Below are positions 18,194 through 25,479 of a stretch of 64,000 bases of DNA, one piece after another. Position 1 is the stretch's first letter; each line of letters begins with the position of its first letter. Source of the stretch: Anaerotignum sp. MB30-C6 (GTDB lineage: Bacteria > Bacillota > Clostridia > Lachnospirales > Anaerotignaceae); assembly GCF_030908465.1 (NCBI RefSeq), contig NZ_CP133078.1, positions 992,001-1,056,000 of the forward strand, given 5' to 3'. The position numbers and the translations under genes are program-made. The notes below the pieces were generated by a model. It saw only the letters and a list, made by a program, of their open reading frames with translations, searched no databases and was not told the origin of the DNA.

Positions 18194-19156
18194 ATGAAAG
18201 AAATTAAAATTTCAGAAATAAAAGGTATTAAAATTGGACACGCCCAAAACTTTGAGGGTGCTACGGGATGCACCGCTATTATTTGCGAATCAGGCGCAGT
18301 GGCGGGGGTTGATGTGCGTGGGGGCGGGCCCGCTTCCAGAGAAACAGAACTTTTAAACCCCGTCAATATGGTTCAGCAAATTCATTGTGTGATGCTCTCT
18401 GGCGGCAGTGCTTATGGCCTTGCAGCGGGGGACGGTGCCATGCAATATTTAGAGGAGCAGGGCGTGGGTTTTGACGTTGGCGTTGGTGTTGTACCTATTG
18501 TTTGCGGAGCATCCCTCTTTGATTTGGTTGTTGGCGATGCAAAGTGCAGACCTGATAAGGCCATGGGGTATGAAGCTTGTAATGTGGCTGGAACCTGTGA
18601 ACTTGAAGAAGGGAATGTAGGGGCTGGTACAGGTGCTTCTGTAGGGAAATTTTTAGGCCTAGATAGAATGATGAAAGGGGGGCTTGGAATCCATGGGGTG
18701 CAAATTGGCGATGTTCAGTGTGGAGCAGTGGTTGCAGTCAATGCCCTTGGAGATGTGATTGATTATGATACGGGAAAACGAATTGCAGGGATTCTCACGG
18801 AAGATAAGTCTGCATTATCCAGTACCGAAGAAGTGATGTATAGGGAAATTGGCAAAAAGAGAAATGTTTTTTCAGGTAACACAACCATTGGCTGTATCAT
18901 AACCAATGCAAAGCTTACAAAAGATCAGGCGAATAAGCTTGCTAGCATTGCACATAATGGTTATGCGAAGGCCATCAGCCCTGTTCATACTTCTGCTGAT
19001 GGAGACACCATTTTTGTGATGGCCACAGGAGAAGTGGAGGTTGGGGTAGATGCCCTTGGTGCCCTTGCAACAGAGGTTATGGCGAGAGCCATTTGTCGAG
19101 GTGTGAAGGCTGCAGAACCAGCCTATGGCCTAAAAGCAGCTAGGGATTTTAATTAA
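18194..19156 (+). CDS. P1-family (DmpA-like) N-terminal nucleophile peptidase
   Basis: Ntn-hydrolase of about 320 residues. P1 enzymes self-cleave to expose a Ser or Thr nucleophile; here the site is GNTTIGCIITNA, with the nucleophilic Thr near residue 230. Other family parts are GCTAII, AGVDVRGGGPASRE, LSGGSAYGLAAGDG, GTGASVGK and HTSADGDTIF. Characterised members (DmpA, BapA) release N-terminal residues from peptides, several preferring beta-amino acids such as beta-alanine. The ATG at 18194 is preferred to 18188 because AAAGGA has proper spacing only for the former. It is the last gene of the cluster before a terminator. Confidence 0.9.
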   Translation: MKEIKISEIKGIKIGHAQNFEGATGCTAIICESGAVAGVDVRGGGPASRETELLNPVNMVQQIHCVMLSGGSAYGLAAGDGAMQYLEEQGVGFDVGVGVVPIVCGASLFDLVVGDAKCRPDKAMGYEACNVAGTCELEEGNVGAGTGASVGKFLGLDRMMKGGLGIHGVQIGDVQCGAVVAVNALGDVIDYDTGKRIAGILTEDKSALSSTEEVMYREIGKKRNVFSGNTTIGCIITNAKLTKDQANKLASIAHNGYAKAISPVHTSADGDTIFVMATGEVEVGVDALGALATEVMARAICRGVKAAEPAYGLKAARDFN

Positions 19157-19203
19157 ATATTTTGCTTTTGCATAAATTTTTATAAAAATTAGATTGAAAT
19201 GAT

Positions 19204-19238
19204 AAACCCGATTGAGATTTTCTCAGTCGGGTTTTTTG
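19204..19238 (+). terminator. Rho-independent terminator of the pan/OPT cluster
   Basis: AAACCCGATTGAGA and TCTCAGTCGGGTTTTTT pair over about 13 positions around TTT, followed by a T run. Confidence 0.9.
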
Positions 19239-19642
19239 GGTAAATAAAGATTGCAAAATTGAAAACTCGATTGAACGTCTGTTACAAATCCTAAACCATA
19301 GAGCATAAATAGTATGTTTAGAATTATACTTGTAAGATGTTGTTTTTACAACAGAACTTAATTGGTTAAAAGTATATGATAGAGCTATAAATGAATTTAT
19401 AGGCCAGTTGCTTATGGCGAATGCAAAGCGTGGCTTGGGAAGGTATTATATGGTGAATTGGAAAAGACCCCTGAAGAATTATAGTAAGGCATCATGATCG
19501 TTATTAAAATGTATGGCAAATAATGAGATAGAATTTTTGCCAAAGAGGAGGGATAAAGAGGGAGTATGAAATTTAACTAATTTAACAAATACTATAATAT
19601 AGCGCTGATGTAACATAAAAACTAATTTATGAGGTGATAAAA
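19239..19642. other. Intergenic stretch without a clear gene
   Basis: Roughly 400 bases. A short open tail at 19395-19484 would encode about 29 residues ending LEKTPEEL, but it has no start or ribosome site and may be chance or a relic. Nothing else is supported. Confidence 0.35.
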
Positions 19643-19975
19643 ATGAGTGAGAAGTTAAAAAACATTAACAAAGCACAGGTTTTAATGATGAAAGACCAGA
19701 TTGGATATCAGGAAGGTCAAGTTGTCAGTAAAACTTTGGTACAAAATGCGGCAGTGAGCATAACAATTTTTTCTTTTGACAAAGGTGAAGAAATTAGCAC
19801 CCATGAATCCAATGGTGATGCAATCGTTACTTGTTTAGATGGGGTAGGACAAATAACAATAGACGGGGAGCAATACGTGTTAAAAGAGGGGGAATCTATT
19901 GTAATGCCTGCAAAGCATCCCCACGCTGTGTTTGGTAAAGAACAATTTAAAATGCTATTGGTGGTTGTTTTTTAA
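19643..19975 (+). CDS. Small single-domain cupin protein
   Basis: Cupin of 110 residues forming one beta-barrel. The first cupin motif is seen around ISTHESNGDAIVTCLDG (His and Asp, lacking the second His of the usual motif) and the second in VMPAKHPHAVFG. Such small cupins often bind a metal or a small carboxylate, but no function can be named. The ATG at 19643 follows GAGGTGATAAAA; an in-frame GTG at 19634 lies inside that site. It is a single-gene unit. Confidence 0.85.
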   Translation: MSEKLKNINKAQVLMMKDQIGYQEGQVVSKTLVQNAAVSITIFSFDKGEEISTHESNGDAIVTCLDGVGQITIDGEQYVLKEGESIVMPAKHPHAVFGKEQFKMLLVVVF

Positions 19976-20313
19976 AGAACAAGAGATGTTACAGACAGAA
20001 GGGAAAGAAGAAGTTTCTTTATGATTCATTTTATACTTTATCCTTAGCGTAAAACCACTGGCAATTGTGAGAGGGTAAAAGTTTTACCAAGCGTAGCGAA
20101 GATAAGGCTTGATGTAAGCCCCTTACTTTATTTTGAAACGCTTTGATAGGCTTCATAAGGTATACTTTTTTACAGCATAAACAACCTTTCTTTGATCATT
20201 GATGAATCTAGGCTTCTGTCACACTGGAATACGTCTAGTTTACACCAAATAAATGATATAAGAAGTTTAAAAGACCCCTTGTTTCTAGCACACAAAACCC
20301 TGCAAAATAGCCC
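19976..20313. other. Intergenic region upstream of the queT promoter
   Basis: No gene. It contains a short inverted repeat GTAAAAGTTTTAC near 20072 and a weak hairpin GGCTT/AAGCC near 20108-20122 followed by a T-rich stretch, which could end the cupin transcript. Confidence 0.35.
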
Positions 20314-20342
20314 TTGCAATTCCCTCGAATCCCCTGTATAAT
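20314..20342 (+). promoter_or_regulatory. Sigma-A promoter of queT
   Basis: TTGCAA (20314-20319), a 17-base spacer and TATAAT (20337-20342). The predicted transcript start, near 20349, lies about 20 bases ahead of the riboswitch. Confidence 0.8.
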
Positions 20343-20368
20343 ACTTGTGTTAGTATAATTAAACATAT

Positions 20369-20430
20369 GAGATGTTCCTTGCTAAGGACGGAAAATCTGT
20401 CCCACCATCTCGTGAATAAAAAACAGGGGG
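20369..20430 (+). ncRNA. PreQ1 riboswitch (class I-like fold with inserted hairpin)
   Basis: P1 pairs GAGATG (20369-20374) with CATCTC (20406-20411). The loop begins TTC, as in class I preQ1 aptamers. CCTTG (20377-20381) can pair with CAGGG (20424-20428) in the 3' tail, giving an H-type pseudoknot that hides the queT ribosome site. The tail between is A-rich (AATAAAAAA), as expected for the minor-groove triplex. An extra hairpin GGAC/GTCC sits inside the loop, which is unlike the minimal class I and recalls classes II and III. The downstream queT supports preQ1 as ligand. Confidence 0.75.
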
Positions 20431-20438
20431 TTTTTTTT

Positions 20439-20924
20439 ATGGAAAAAAACACGGGTTCTACAAGGCTTTTGGTTGTGACAGCCATGATTGCCGCACTATA
20501 TGCTGTTATGACAACAGCTATTGCGCCCTTGGCATTCGGTCCTATCCAATTGCGAATTTCTGAAGTTCTGGTTCTCTTGGCATTTATCGATAAGCGCTAC
20601 ATACCGGGGTTAATTTTAGGCTGTTTTATTGCCAACCTATTTAGTCCTTTTGGTCTGATGGATGTTTTCTTTGGAACCACTTGTACTGCGGCGGCACTTT
20701 GGGGAATTACCCGTAGTAAAACCTTATTCGGTGCCAGTTTATGGCCTGTATTTTTCAATGCCTTCATTGGTGTTGAGCTTTACTTACTAGGGGAATGTCC
20801 TTTGATTTTCGGGATGATTACTGTTGCCCTTGGTGAATTTTTGGCAGTATCCTGTATAGGATATGTCGTGTTCCGCCAGGTGATGAAAAATCCCGGGCTT
20901 ATGGCTAGGTTAAAACTAGCTTAA
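20439..20924 (+). CDS. queT: QueT-family queuosine precursor transporter
   Basis: Membrane protein of 161 residues with about five hydrophobic segments, of the QueT (COG4708) type S-component-like family that imports preQ1 or a related queuosine precursor. Conserved pieces include YAVMTTAIAPLAFGPIQLRI, EVLVLLAFIDKRYIPGL, GCFIANLFSPFGLMDVFFGT and the C-terminal GEFLAVSC segment. The ATG at 20439 follows AGGGGG; an in-frame start at 20367 lies within the riboswitch and is rejected. Translation is probably switched off when preQ1 is plentiful. Confidence 0.92.
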   Translation: MEKNTGSTRLLVVTAMIAALYAVMTTAIAPLAFGPIQLRISEVLVLLAFIDKRYIPGLILGCFIANLFSPFGLMDVFFGTTCTAAALWGITRSKTLFGASLWPVFFNAFIGVELYLLGECPLIFGMITVALGEFLAVSCIGYVVFRQVMKNPGLMARLKLA

Positions 20925-20938
20925 AAATAGAAATTATT

Positions 20939-20982
20939 AAATTAGGGTGTCATTGTGAAAAGCGATGGCACCCTAATTTTAT
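20939..20982 (+). terminator. Rho-independent terminator of queT
   Basis: AAATTAGGGTGTCAT and ATGGCACCCTAATTTT pair over 15 positions with one G-U, followed by ATTTATTT. Confidence 0.85.
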
Positions 20983-21149
20983 TTATTTCACTGTTTTGGC
21001 GTCTTATAAAAAATGATAAAAACATGGTGAAAAGAGAAATTAGAATATAAGATGCAATATGAAAAGGCTATTTTACTGATTAGTTTAACTTTTCGTGAGT
21101 TGCAATATTTTCTTATTTTTGGGCATATATTGTTGGGGGAGGTGGAAAA

Positions 21150-22127
21150 ATGAAGCGAAAACGATGGGTGATTGTTGCCATTATTTGTGTATTAGTGGGA
21201 GGATATACGGCGGGGATTTATGGGCAAACTGGGAAACTAACAAGAAAAGAGATGTCAAATTCCCATGAAAGAAACAATCAAGAAGCAATTGCAAAAAATA
21301 TATTAGAAAACTCAGGAAAATCAGATATTTATAGGCTGAAGGATTTGGAGAATGTAACGGTTTATTATGGGAATGTAAATAAAACAGAAGAAAGGGATGT
21401 AGTTGTTTCTGCTCGTTTTGGCTCCAAGGATACAGTGGTTGCAGCGTATACCTCAAGTGGGGAGCTATTCGAATTCGTCGGAGATATTGGCAGTTTTTTT
21501 GATGTTGAGAATATACAATTTGTACCCATAGAAGCCTTAGGTCAGGACATTATTATTATAGAAGAAACTACCAATCAGATTGAAGCTTATGAAAGTGCCA
21601 CATTTCTTCATGGGTATTTATATGATAATGAAAATGCATTTGAAGTAGTTTTAAGCACCCCCATTAAAATTGATGAGGCATGGAATGAAACATGGGATAA
21701 TTCAGAATTAAAGGAGCTTAGCGGTTGGAAATGGGTACGTGAAGATGCGGAAGCAGCATGGAGCTGGGAAGGAAATTTCCCCAGACTGGATTTGGTTTGT
21801 TATCAAAAATATTTGGCTGCTGGAAATGCAGAGAAGAGATTACCAGAAGCTTCTAAGTTTCATCAGAAAAGTAGTCGTGTTGTAATGAAAGAGTTTTATT
21901 GGTCTGAGCCGTGGCAAAGGTTTGTAATTGGCGAAGCTTTGGAAAAAGAAACGGGGGAGGCCGTGGCAGTGCTGGAAGATAGTGATAACAGCCCCTATGT
22001 ATTGGTTGGGTTTGTAGAAGGTTCTCATTTCATACAAAGGGCGGACGGAAGCCAAGATACCGTTAAAGTAGAGCAATTAGAGTGGACAAAAAACCAAGGA
22101 ATCCACGCAAATAATGAAGAGAATTAG
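21150..22127 (+). CDS. Membrane-anchored protein of unknown function
   Basis: Not recognised. It has 325 residues, a basic start (MKRKRW), one hydrophobic segment at about 7-26 that serves as signal anchor or signal peptide, then a soluble extracytoplasmic part without repeats or cysteine pattern. The middle is acidic and beta-rich, with FVPIEALGQDIIIIEETTNQ and a Trp-rich stretch around ELSGWKWVREDAEAAWSW. The start follows GGGGGAGGTGG. It is a lone gene between queT and the SLH-CAP gene. A role at the cell surface is an inference from the signal only. Confidence 0.75.
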   Translation: MKRKRWVIVAIICVLVGGYTAGIYGQTGKLTRKEMSNSHERNNQEAIAKNILENSGKSDIYRLKDLENVTVYYGNVNKTEERDVVVSARFGSKDTVVAAYTSSGELFEFVGDIGSFFDVENIQFVPIEALGQDIIIIEETTNQIEAYESATFLHGYLYDNENAFEVVLSTPIKIDEAWNETWDNSELKELSGWKWVREDAEAAWSWEGNFPRLDLVCYQKYLAAGNAEKRLPEASKFHQKSSRVVMKEFYWSEPWQRFVIGEALEKETGEAVAVLEDSDNSPYVLVGFVEGSHFIQRADGSQDTVKVEQLEWTKNQGIHANNEEN

Positions 22128-22178
22128 CTAGATGATACAATTTAGATTGAAGAAAACACAAGAGTTTATTGAAAAATT

Positions 22179-22206
22179 TTGCGTTTTTTAAAAATTATGA
22201 TATAAT
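22179..22206 (+). promoter_or_regulatory. Candidate promoter for a non-coding transcript or long leader
   Basis: TTGCGT, a 16-base spacer and a perfect TATAAT at 22201-22206. It lies nearly 500 bases ahead of the next start codon. Confidence 0.5.
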
Positions 22207-22212
22207 ACTCGT

Positions 22213-22440
22213 AGTTTTTTTGCGGAATCCGAAACTGTCAATGTTGCAGCCCTTGTTTAAATGCTGTATCATGTTCAGAAAAGGTGGATGGAAAACCACC
22301 ATGGATTTTAACAAAATATAGAAGTCTCAAGAGCTGATTCTGAAAGGGTTATAGTTATTTTTGAAAGTAAATAGGCATGTTACAGCCAAGGCAATAGTGA
22401 GACTTTTCTTGACTGCATCATGCCTAATTTCTATGGCATG
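22213..22440 (+). ncRNA. Candidate structured RNA, family unknown
   Basis: Several complementary segments follow the promoter. GGTGG and CCACC form a tight hairpin near 22283-22300. AAGTCTCA (22322-22329) can pair with TGAGACTT (22398-22405). TAGGCATG and CATGCCTA flank an inner near-match CAGCCAAG/CTTGACTG (about 22372-22433), which competes with the previous stem. Mutually exclusive stems of this kind are typical of regulatory leaders. It has no marks of tmRNA, SRP RNA, RNase P RNA or a T-box, and I cannot assign a ligand or family. Confidence 0.35.
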
Positions 22441-22702
22441 GTAATTTTCGATTGGGAGAAAATGAGGGTTTTGATGCTTTTGATTTTACAGAAAACCTTT
22501 GTGTTGAAACAAGGAAAATTCCTATCATTACGCCCAATATTTGTTTTTTTGGAATAATATTCTAGAACTTAGCGAAGAATATGTTTAGTCTAGGGCAGTT
22601 ACAAATGCTTAGGGTAGACCAAATCCATGGGACAAGCTGTCCCTGGGATGTTCAGATAAAACCAAAAAAATGCGAAACAAGAAAGACAGAGAGGATGATA
22701 AC

Positions 22703-24253
22703 ATGAGGCGGCTTATCGCAGTAATCATGATGCTACTGATGTTAACGGGTAGTACCTTACCCGCCTTCGGAGCAATTGTGACCAATGCTGATCCATGGGC
22801 TAAGACTTCTATGGAGCTTGCGTATAATCAGGGGTTGATTAAACAAGAAGACCTGCTGGATGCGAAAAGAGACATTACAAGACTTGAGTTTTGTAAAATC
22901 GTAGTGCTTTTATATGAAAAAAGCATAGGTGAAAAGTTGGTTCCCCAAAATGAAAGCCCATTTACCGATTGTGATGACCCAGCGGTCATCTCGGCTTATG
23001 AGGCAGGCATTATCAGTGGCACTGAGCCAACAAAATTTGAACCAAATAAAAGTTTAACCCGAGAGCAACTGGCAATCATGCTGAACAGAATCTTAAAAGC
23101 TTGGGGCATTGCCTTAAGCCCAGGAACAGAGAAATACGCTTTTTCCGACATTTCTATGCTGATGGAGCCATCGATTGATGTGATTAATAAGATTTATGAA
23201 GCAGGAATTTTGGTGGGAGACAATAATGGTAAATTTTATCCCATGAGAGCGTTAAAGTTCCAAGAGGCGGTAATTGGCCTTGTGAAGGCTTGTCGCTATT
23301 TGGAAGAAAATGCTGTGTTGCCCAAAAATGATGGGGCTACAGACGAAAAGGAAGAGCCCAAAGAAGAGGTAACTGTAGAAAAGGAAAAGCCTAAAGAAGA
23401 AGTCAAGACCCCTGCTGATGAAAAGCAGGACGTTAAAAACATTTATGAGACTGTCTATATCAAAGATAAAGCGGTTTCTTTGGGGGGCACCAGCGAAGCT
23501 TTAATAAAAAGCTGGGGTAAACCCGACAGAATCGATCAGACGGTTTTTGGTTTAAAACGTTATGTTTATATCGGGGATTATGAAACCTATTTCTTTGCTA
23601 CTTTGAAGGATAATAAAATTGTGGAAGTCTTTGTGCCCACCAAGCATTTTTCCTATTTGGAAACCCATGGTGAGGGGACTTCTGCGGATATCAAACAGTT
23701 AGATTTTATTAGCTTGGTAGACCATAGCGGTATCATTGATACAGAAACCACCTACGCAAGAATACCTTTAGATTATGAAGGTAAAATACAAGGGGTATTG
23801 CTACAAAATAGAGAGTTTGCATATGGTACGGATGTGCGAAGTGGTTTGACTACCTTAGAGCGTGATTCATTGAGAAAAGAATTGTTTGATTTCATTCAGG
23901 TGAAGCGCAAGGCACATGGATTGCCTCTTTTGACAGAACATGAAAAGCTTACCGATGTTGCTTTTAGCCACAGTAAAGATATGGTTGAAAACAATTATTT
24001 TAGCTATACAGGAAAAGATGGAAGCAATCCATTCATCAGAATTTTATCGGGTGGCGTTGTTTTCACAAACGCTTCTGAAATCATTGTGAAGCAAAGGGGC
24101 GATGTTACCAATGTTTATCAACAATGGATGAGAACAGCCGCCCAGTACCATAGCTTACTAGATCCCTCTATGGATTCTATCGGCATTGGGGTTGCACAAA
24201 AAGACAAAGACCTCTATGTTACAATTGATTTTTGCGGAGGAATAAAGGGTTAA
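22703..24253 (+). CDS. S-layer-homology and CAP-domain secreted protein
   Basis: Secreted protein of about 516 residues. A signal peptide (MRRLIAVIMMLLMLTGS) is followed by three SLH-type units between about residues 28 and 205 (ITRLEFCKIVVLLYE, LTREQLAIMLNRILKA, YPMRALKFQEAVIGL), which normally bind pyruvylated cell-wall polymer. A charged linker repeats a KPKEEV unit. A CAP-associated N-terminal domain (LIKSWGKPDRIDQTVFGLK) and a C-terminal CAP/SCP domain (LLTEHEKLTDVAFSHSKDM, IGIGVAQKDKDLYVTIDFC) complete it. The ATG at 22703 follows GAGAGGATGATAAC; an in-frame ATG at 22670 lacks a ribosome site. The role of the CAP domain on the cell surface is unknown. Confidence 0.88.
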   Translation: MRRLIAVIMMLLMLTGSTLPAFGAIVTNADPWAKTSMELAYNQGLIKQEDLLDAKRDITRLEFCKIVVLLYEKSIGEKLVPQNESPFTDCDDPAVISAYEAGIISGTEPTKFEPNKSLTREQLAIMLNRILKAWGIALSPGTEKYAFSDISMLMEPSIDVINKIYEAGILVGDNNGKFYPMRALKFQEAVIGLVKACRYLEENAVLPKNDGATDEKEEPKEEVTVEKEKPKEEVKTPADEKQDVKNIYETVYIKDKAVSLGGTSEALIKSWGKPDRIDQTVFGLKRYVYIGDYETYFFATLKDNKIVEVFVPTKHFSYLETHGEGTSADIKQLDFISLVDHSGIIDTETTYARIPLDYEGKIQGVLLQNREFAYGTDVRSGLTTLERDSLRKELFDFIQVKRKAHGLPLLTEHEKLTDVAFSHSKDMVENNYFSYTGKDGSNPFIRILSGGVVFTNASEIIVKQRGDVTNVYQQWMRTAAQYHSLLDPSMDSIGIGVAQKDKDLYVTIDFCGGIKG

Positions 24254-24255
24254 AT

Positions 24256-24305
24256 AAAACCCCTTGGATACAGTGAAATTACTGTAAACAAGGGGGTTTT
24301 TTTAT
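24256..24305. terminator. Bidirectional terminator between the SLH-CAP gene and isocitrate dehydrogenase gene
   Basis: AAAACCCCTTG pairs with CAAGGGGGTTTT; inside this ATACAGT pairs with ACTGTA. A T run follows on the plus strand and the A run gives one on the minus strand. The two genes converge here. Confidence 0.85.
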
Positions 24306-24339
24306 TTCTTTCATTCCTTCAAAGAGAATCCATTTTTTT

Positions 24340-25338
24340 TTATAACGTAGCAATAATTGCATCAGCAAATTCTTCCGTAGAGGCAGTTCCTCCCATGTCA
24401 ACAGTAAGAACTTTCCCTTCGCCAATTACGGCTTCCACGGCTTTTTCAATGTTTGCTGCAACCTTGCCTTCCCCCAAATGCGCAAGCATCAAAGATGCAG
24501 AAAGAATTGCGGCGGTAGGGTTAATTTTATGCTGGCCTGCAATATCGGGAGCGGAACCATGAATTGGTTCAAAAATTGCTCCGTCTACACCGATGTTTGC
24601 ACTAGGGGTTAAGCCAAGGCCTCCTACCAAGCCTGCACAAAGATCGGAAACAATATCACCGTATAGGTTAGGGCAGACCAAAACATCGTAGTCCTCAGGG
24701 TGCATCACCAACCGCATACACATGGCATCTACAATGCTATCATTAAACTGAACTTGAGGGTATTCTTTCGCTATTTCCCGGGCAATATCAAGAAACATAC
24801 CATCAGTACACTTCATGATGTTTGCTTTATGTACAGCCGTTACTTTTTTTCTACCTTCTCGAACAGCATATTCGAAAGCATATCGAATAATGCGTTCGCA
24901 GCCCTTTCTTGTAAAAAGCTTGATGCTTTCAGCGGTATTTTCGTCCACCATTCGCTCGATTCCCGCATAAAGGTCTTCTGTATTTTCCCGAACAATAACT
25001 AAGTCTATATTTTCAAACTTCGTAATAACCCCAGGGTAGGTTTTTGCGGGGCGAACGTTAGCATATAAGTCGAATGTCTTTCTTAAGGCAACGTTTACAC
25101 TACGAAACCCTGTGCCAACGGGGGTGGTGATAGGACCTTTTAATGCTACCCCAGTTTTGCGGATAGATTCAATGGTTTCATCGGGTAAAGGTGTGCCATA
25201 TTTTTCAATCATAGCTGCACCAGCCTCAGCCACTTCCCACTGAATGTCAACGCCTGTTGCATCTACAACTTTTTTTGCAGCTGCGATAACTTCGGGGCCG
25301 CTACCATCGCCGGGAATTAAAGTCACATGATAAGCCAT
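24340..25338 (-). CDS. icd: NAD-type isocitrate dehydrogenase
   Basis: Beta-decarboxylating dehydrogenase of 332 residues converting isocitrate to 2-oxoglutarate and CO2. Family marks are [11 protein letters not shown], the substrate loop SVNVALRK with Ser and Asn typical of isocitrate rather than isopropylmalate enzymes, [23 protein letters not shown] and [10 protein letters not shown], and GSAPDIAG near the cofactor pocket. The short length fits the homo-oligomeric NAD-linked enzymes of anaerobes. It follows aconitase by 141 bases on the minus strand. The start follows AGGAGGAAAAAAG. Given this context, 3-isopropylmalate dehydrogenase is unlikely. Confidence 0.9.
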   Translation of the reverse strand: MAYHVTLIPGDGSGPEVIAAAKKVVDATGVDIQWEVAEAGAAMIEKYGTPLPDETIESIRKTGVALKGPITTPVGTGFRSVNVALRKTFDLYANVRPAKTYPGVITKFENIDLVIVRENTEDLYAGIERMVDENTAESIKLFTRKGCERIIRYAFEYAVREGRKKVTAVHKANIMKCTDGMFLDIAREIAKEYPQVQFNDSIVDAMCMRLVMHPEDYDVLVCPNLYGDIVSDLCAGLVGGLGLTPSANIGVDGAIFEPIHGSAPDIAGQHKINPTAAILSASLMLAHLGEGKVAANIEKAVEAVIGEGKVLTVDMGGTASTEEFADAIIATL

Positions 25339-25479
25339 TTTCTTTTTTCCTCCTGTTATCTAAGGGATTAAGATTTCCCTGCTAATTTTATCAGTGGGAA
25401 ATCTTAAATCACTATGTTTAATCTACAGAGTTGCATCTTACTGCTTCAGAATTTTTTAAAGTCGTCATAGGGGTATATC

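Noticed and set aside
19395..19484. Short open tail encoding about 29 residues ending LEKTPEEL
   Set aside because: No start codon, ribosome site or body upstream; could be chance.
20040..20130. Riboswitch-like stems before the queT promoter
   Set aside because: The stems are short and lie upstream of the queT promoter, so they cannot be part of its leader; at most a weak terminator of the cupin gene.
22213..22440. Possible 6S RNA, tmRNA, SRP RNA or RNase P RNA
   Set aside because: None of the diagnostic conserved segments (for example the tmRNA start, the SRP GGAA loop or the RNase P GAGGAAAGTCC) is visible, so only an unassigned structured RNA is reported.
24340..25338. 3-isopropylmalate dehydrogenase
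   Set aside because: The substrate loop SVNVALRK and the adjoining aconitase and Re-citrate synthase genes favour isocitrate dehydrogenase.
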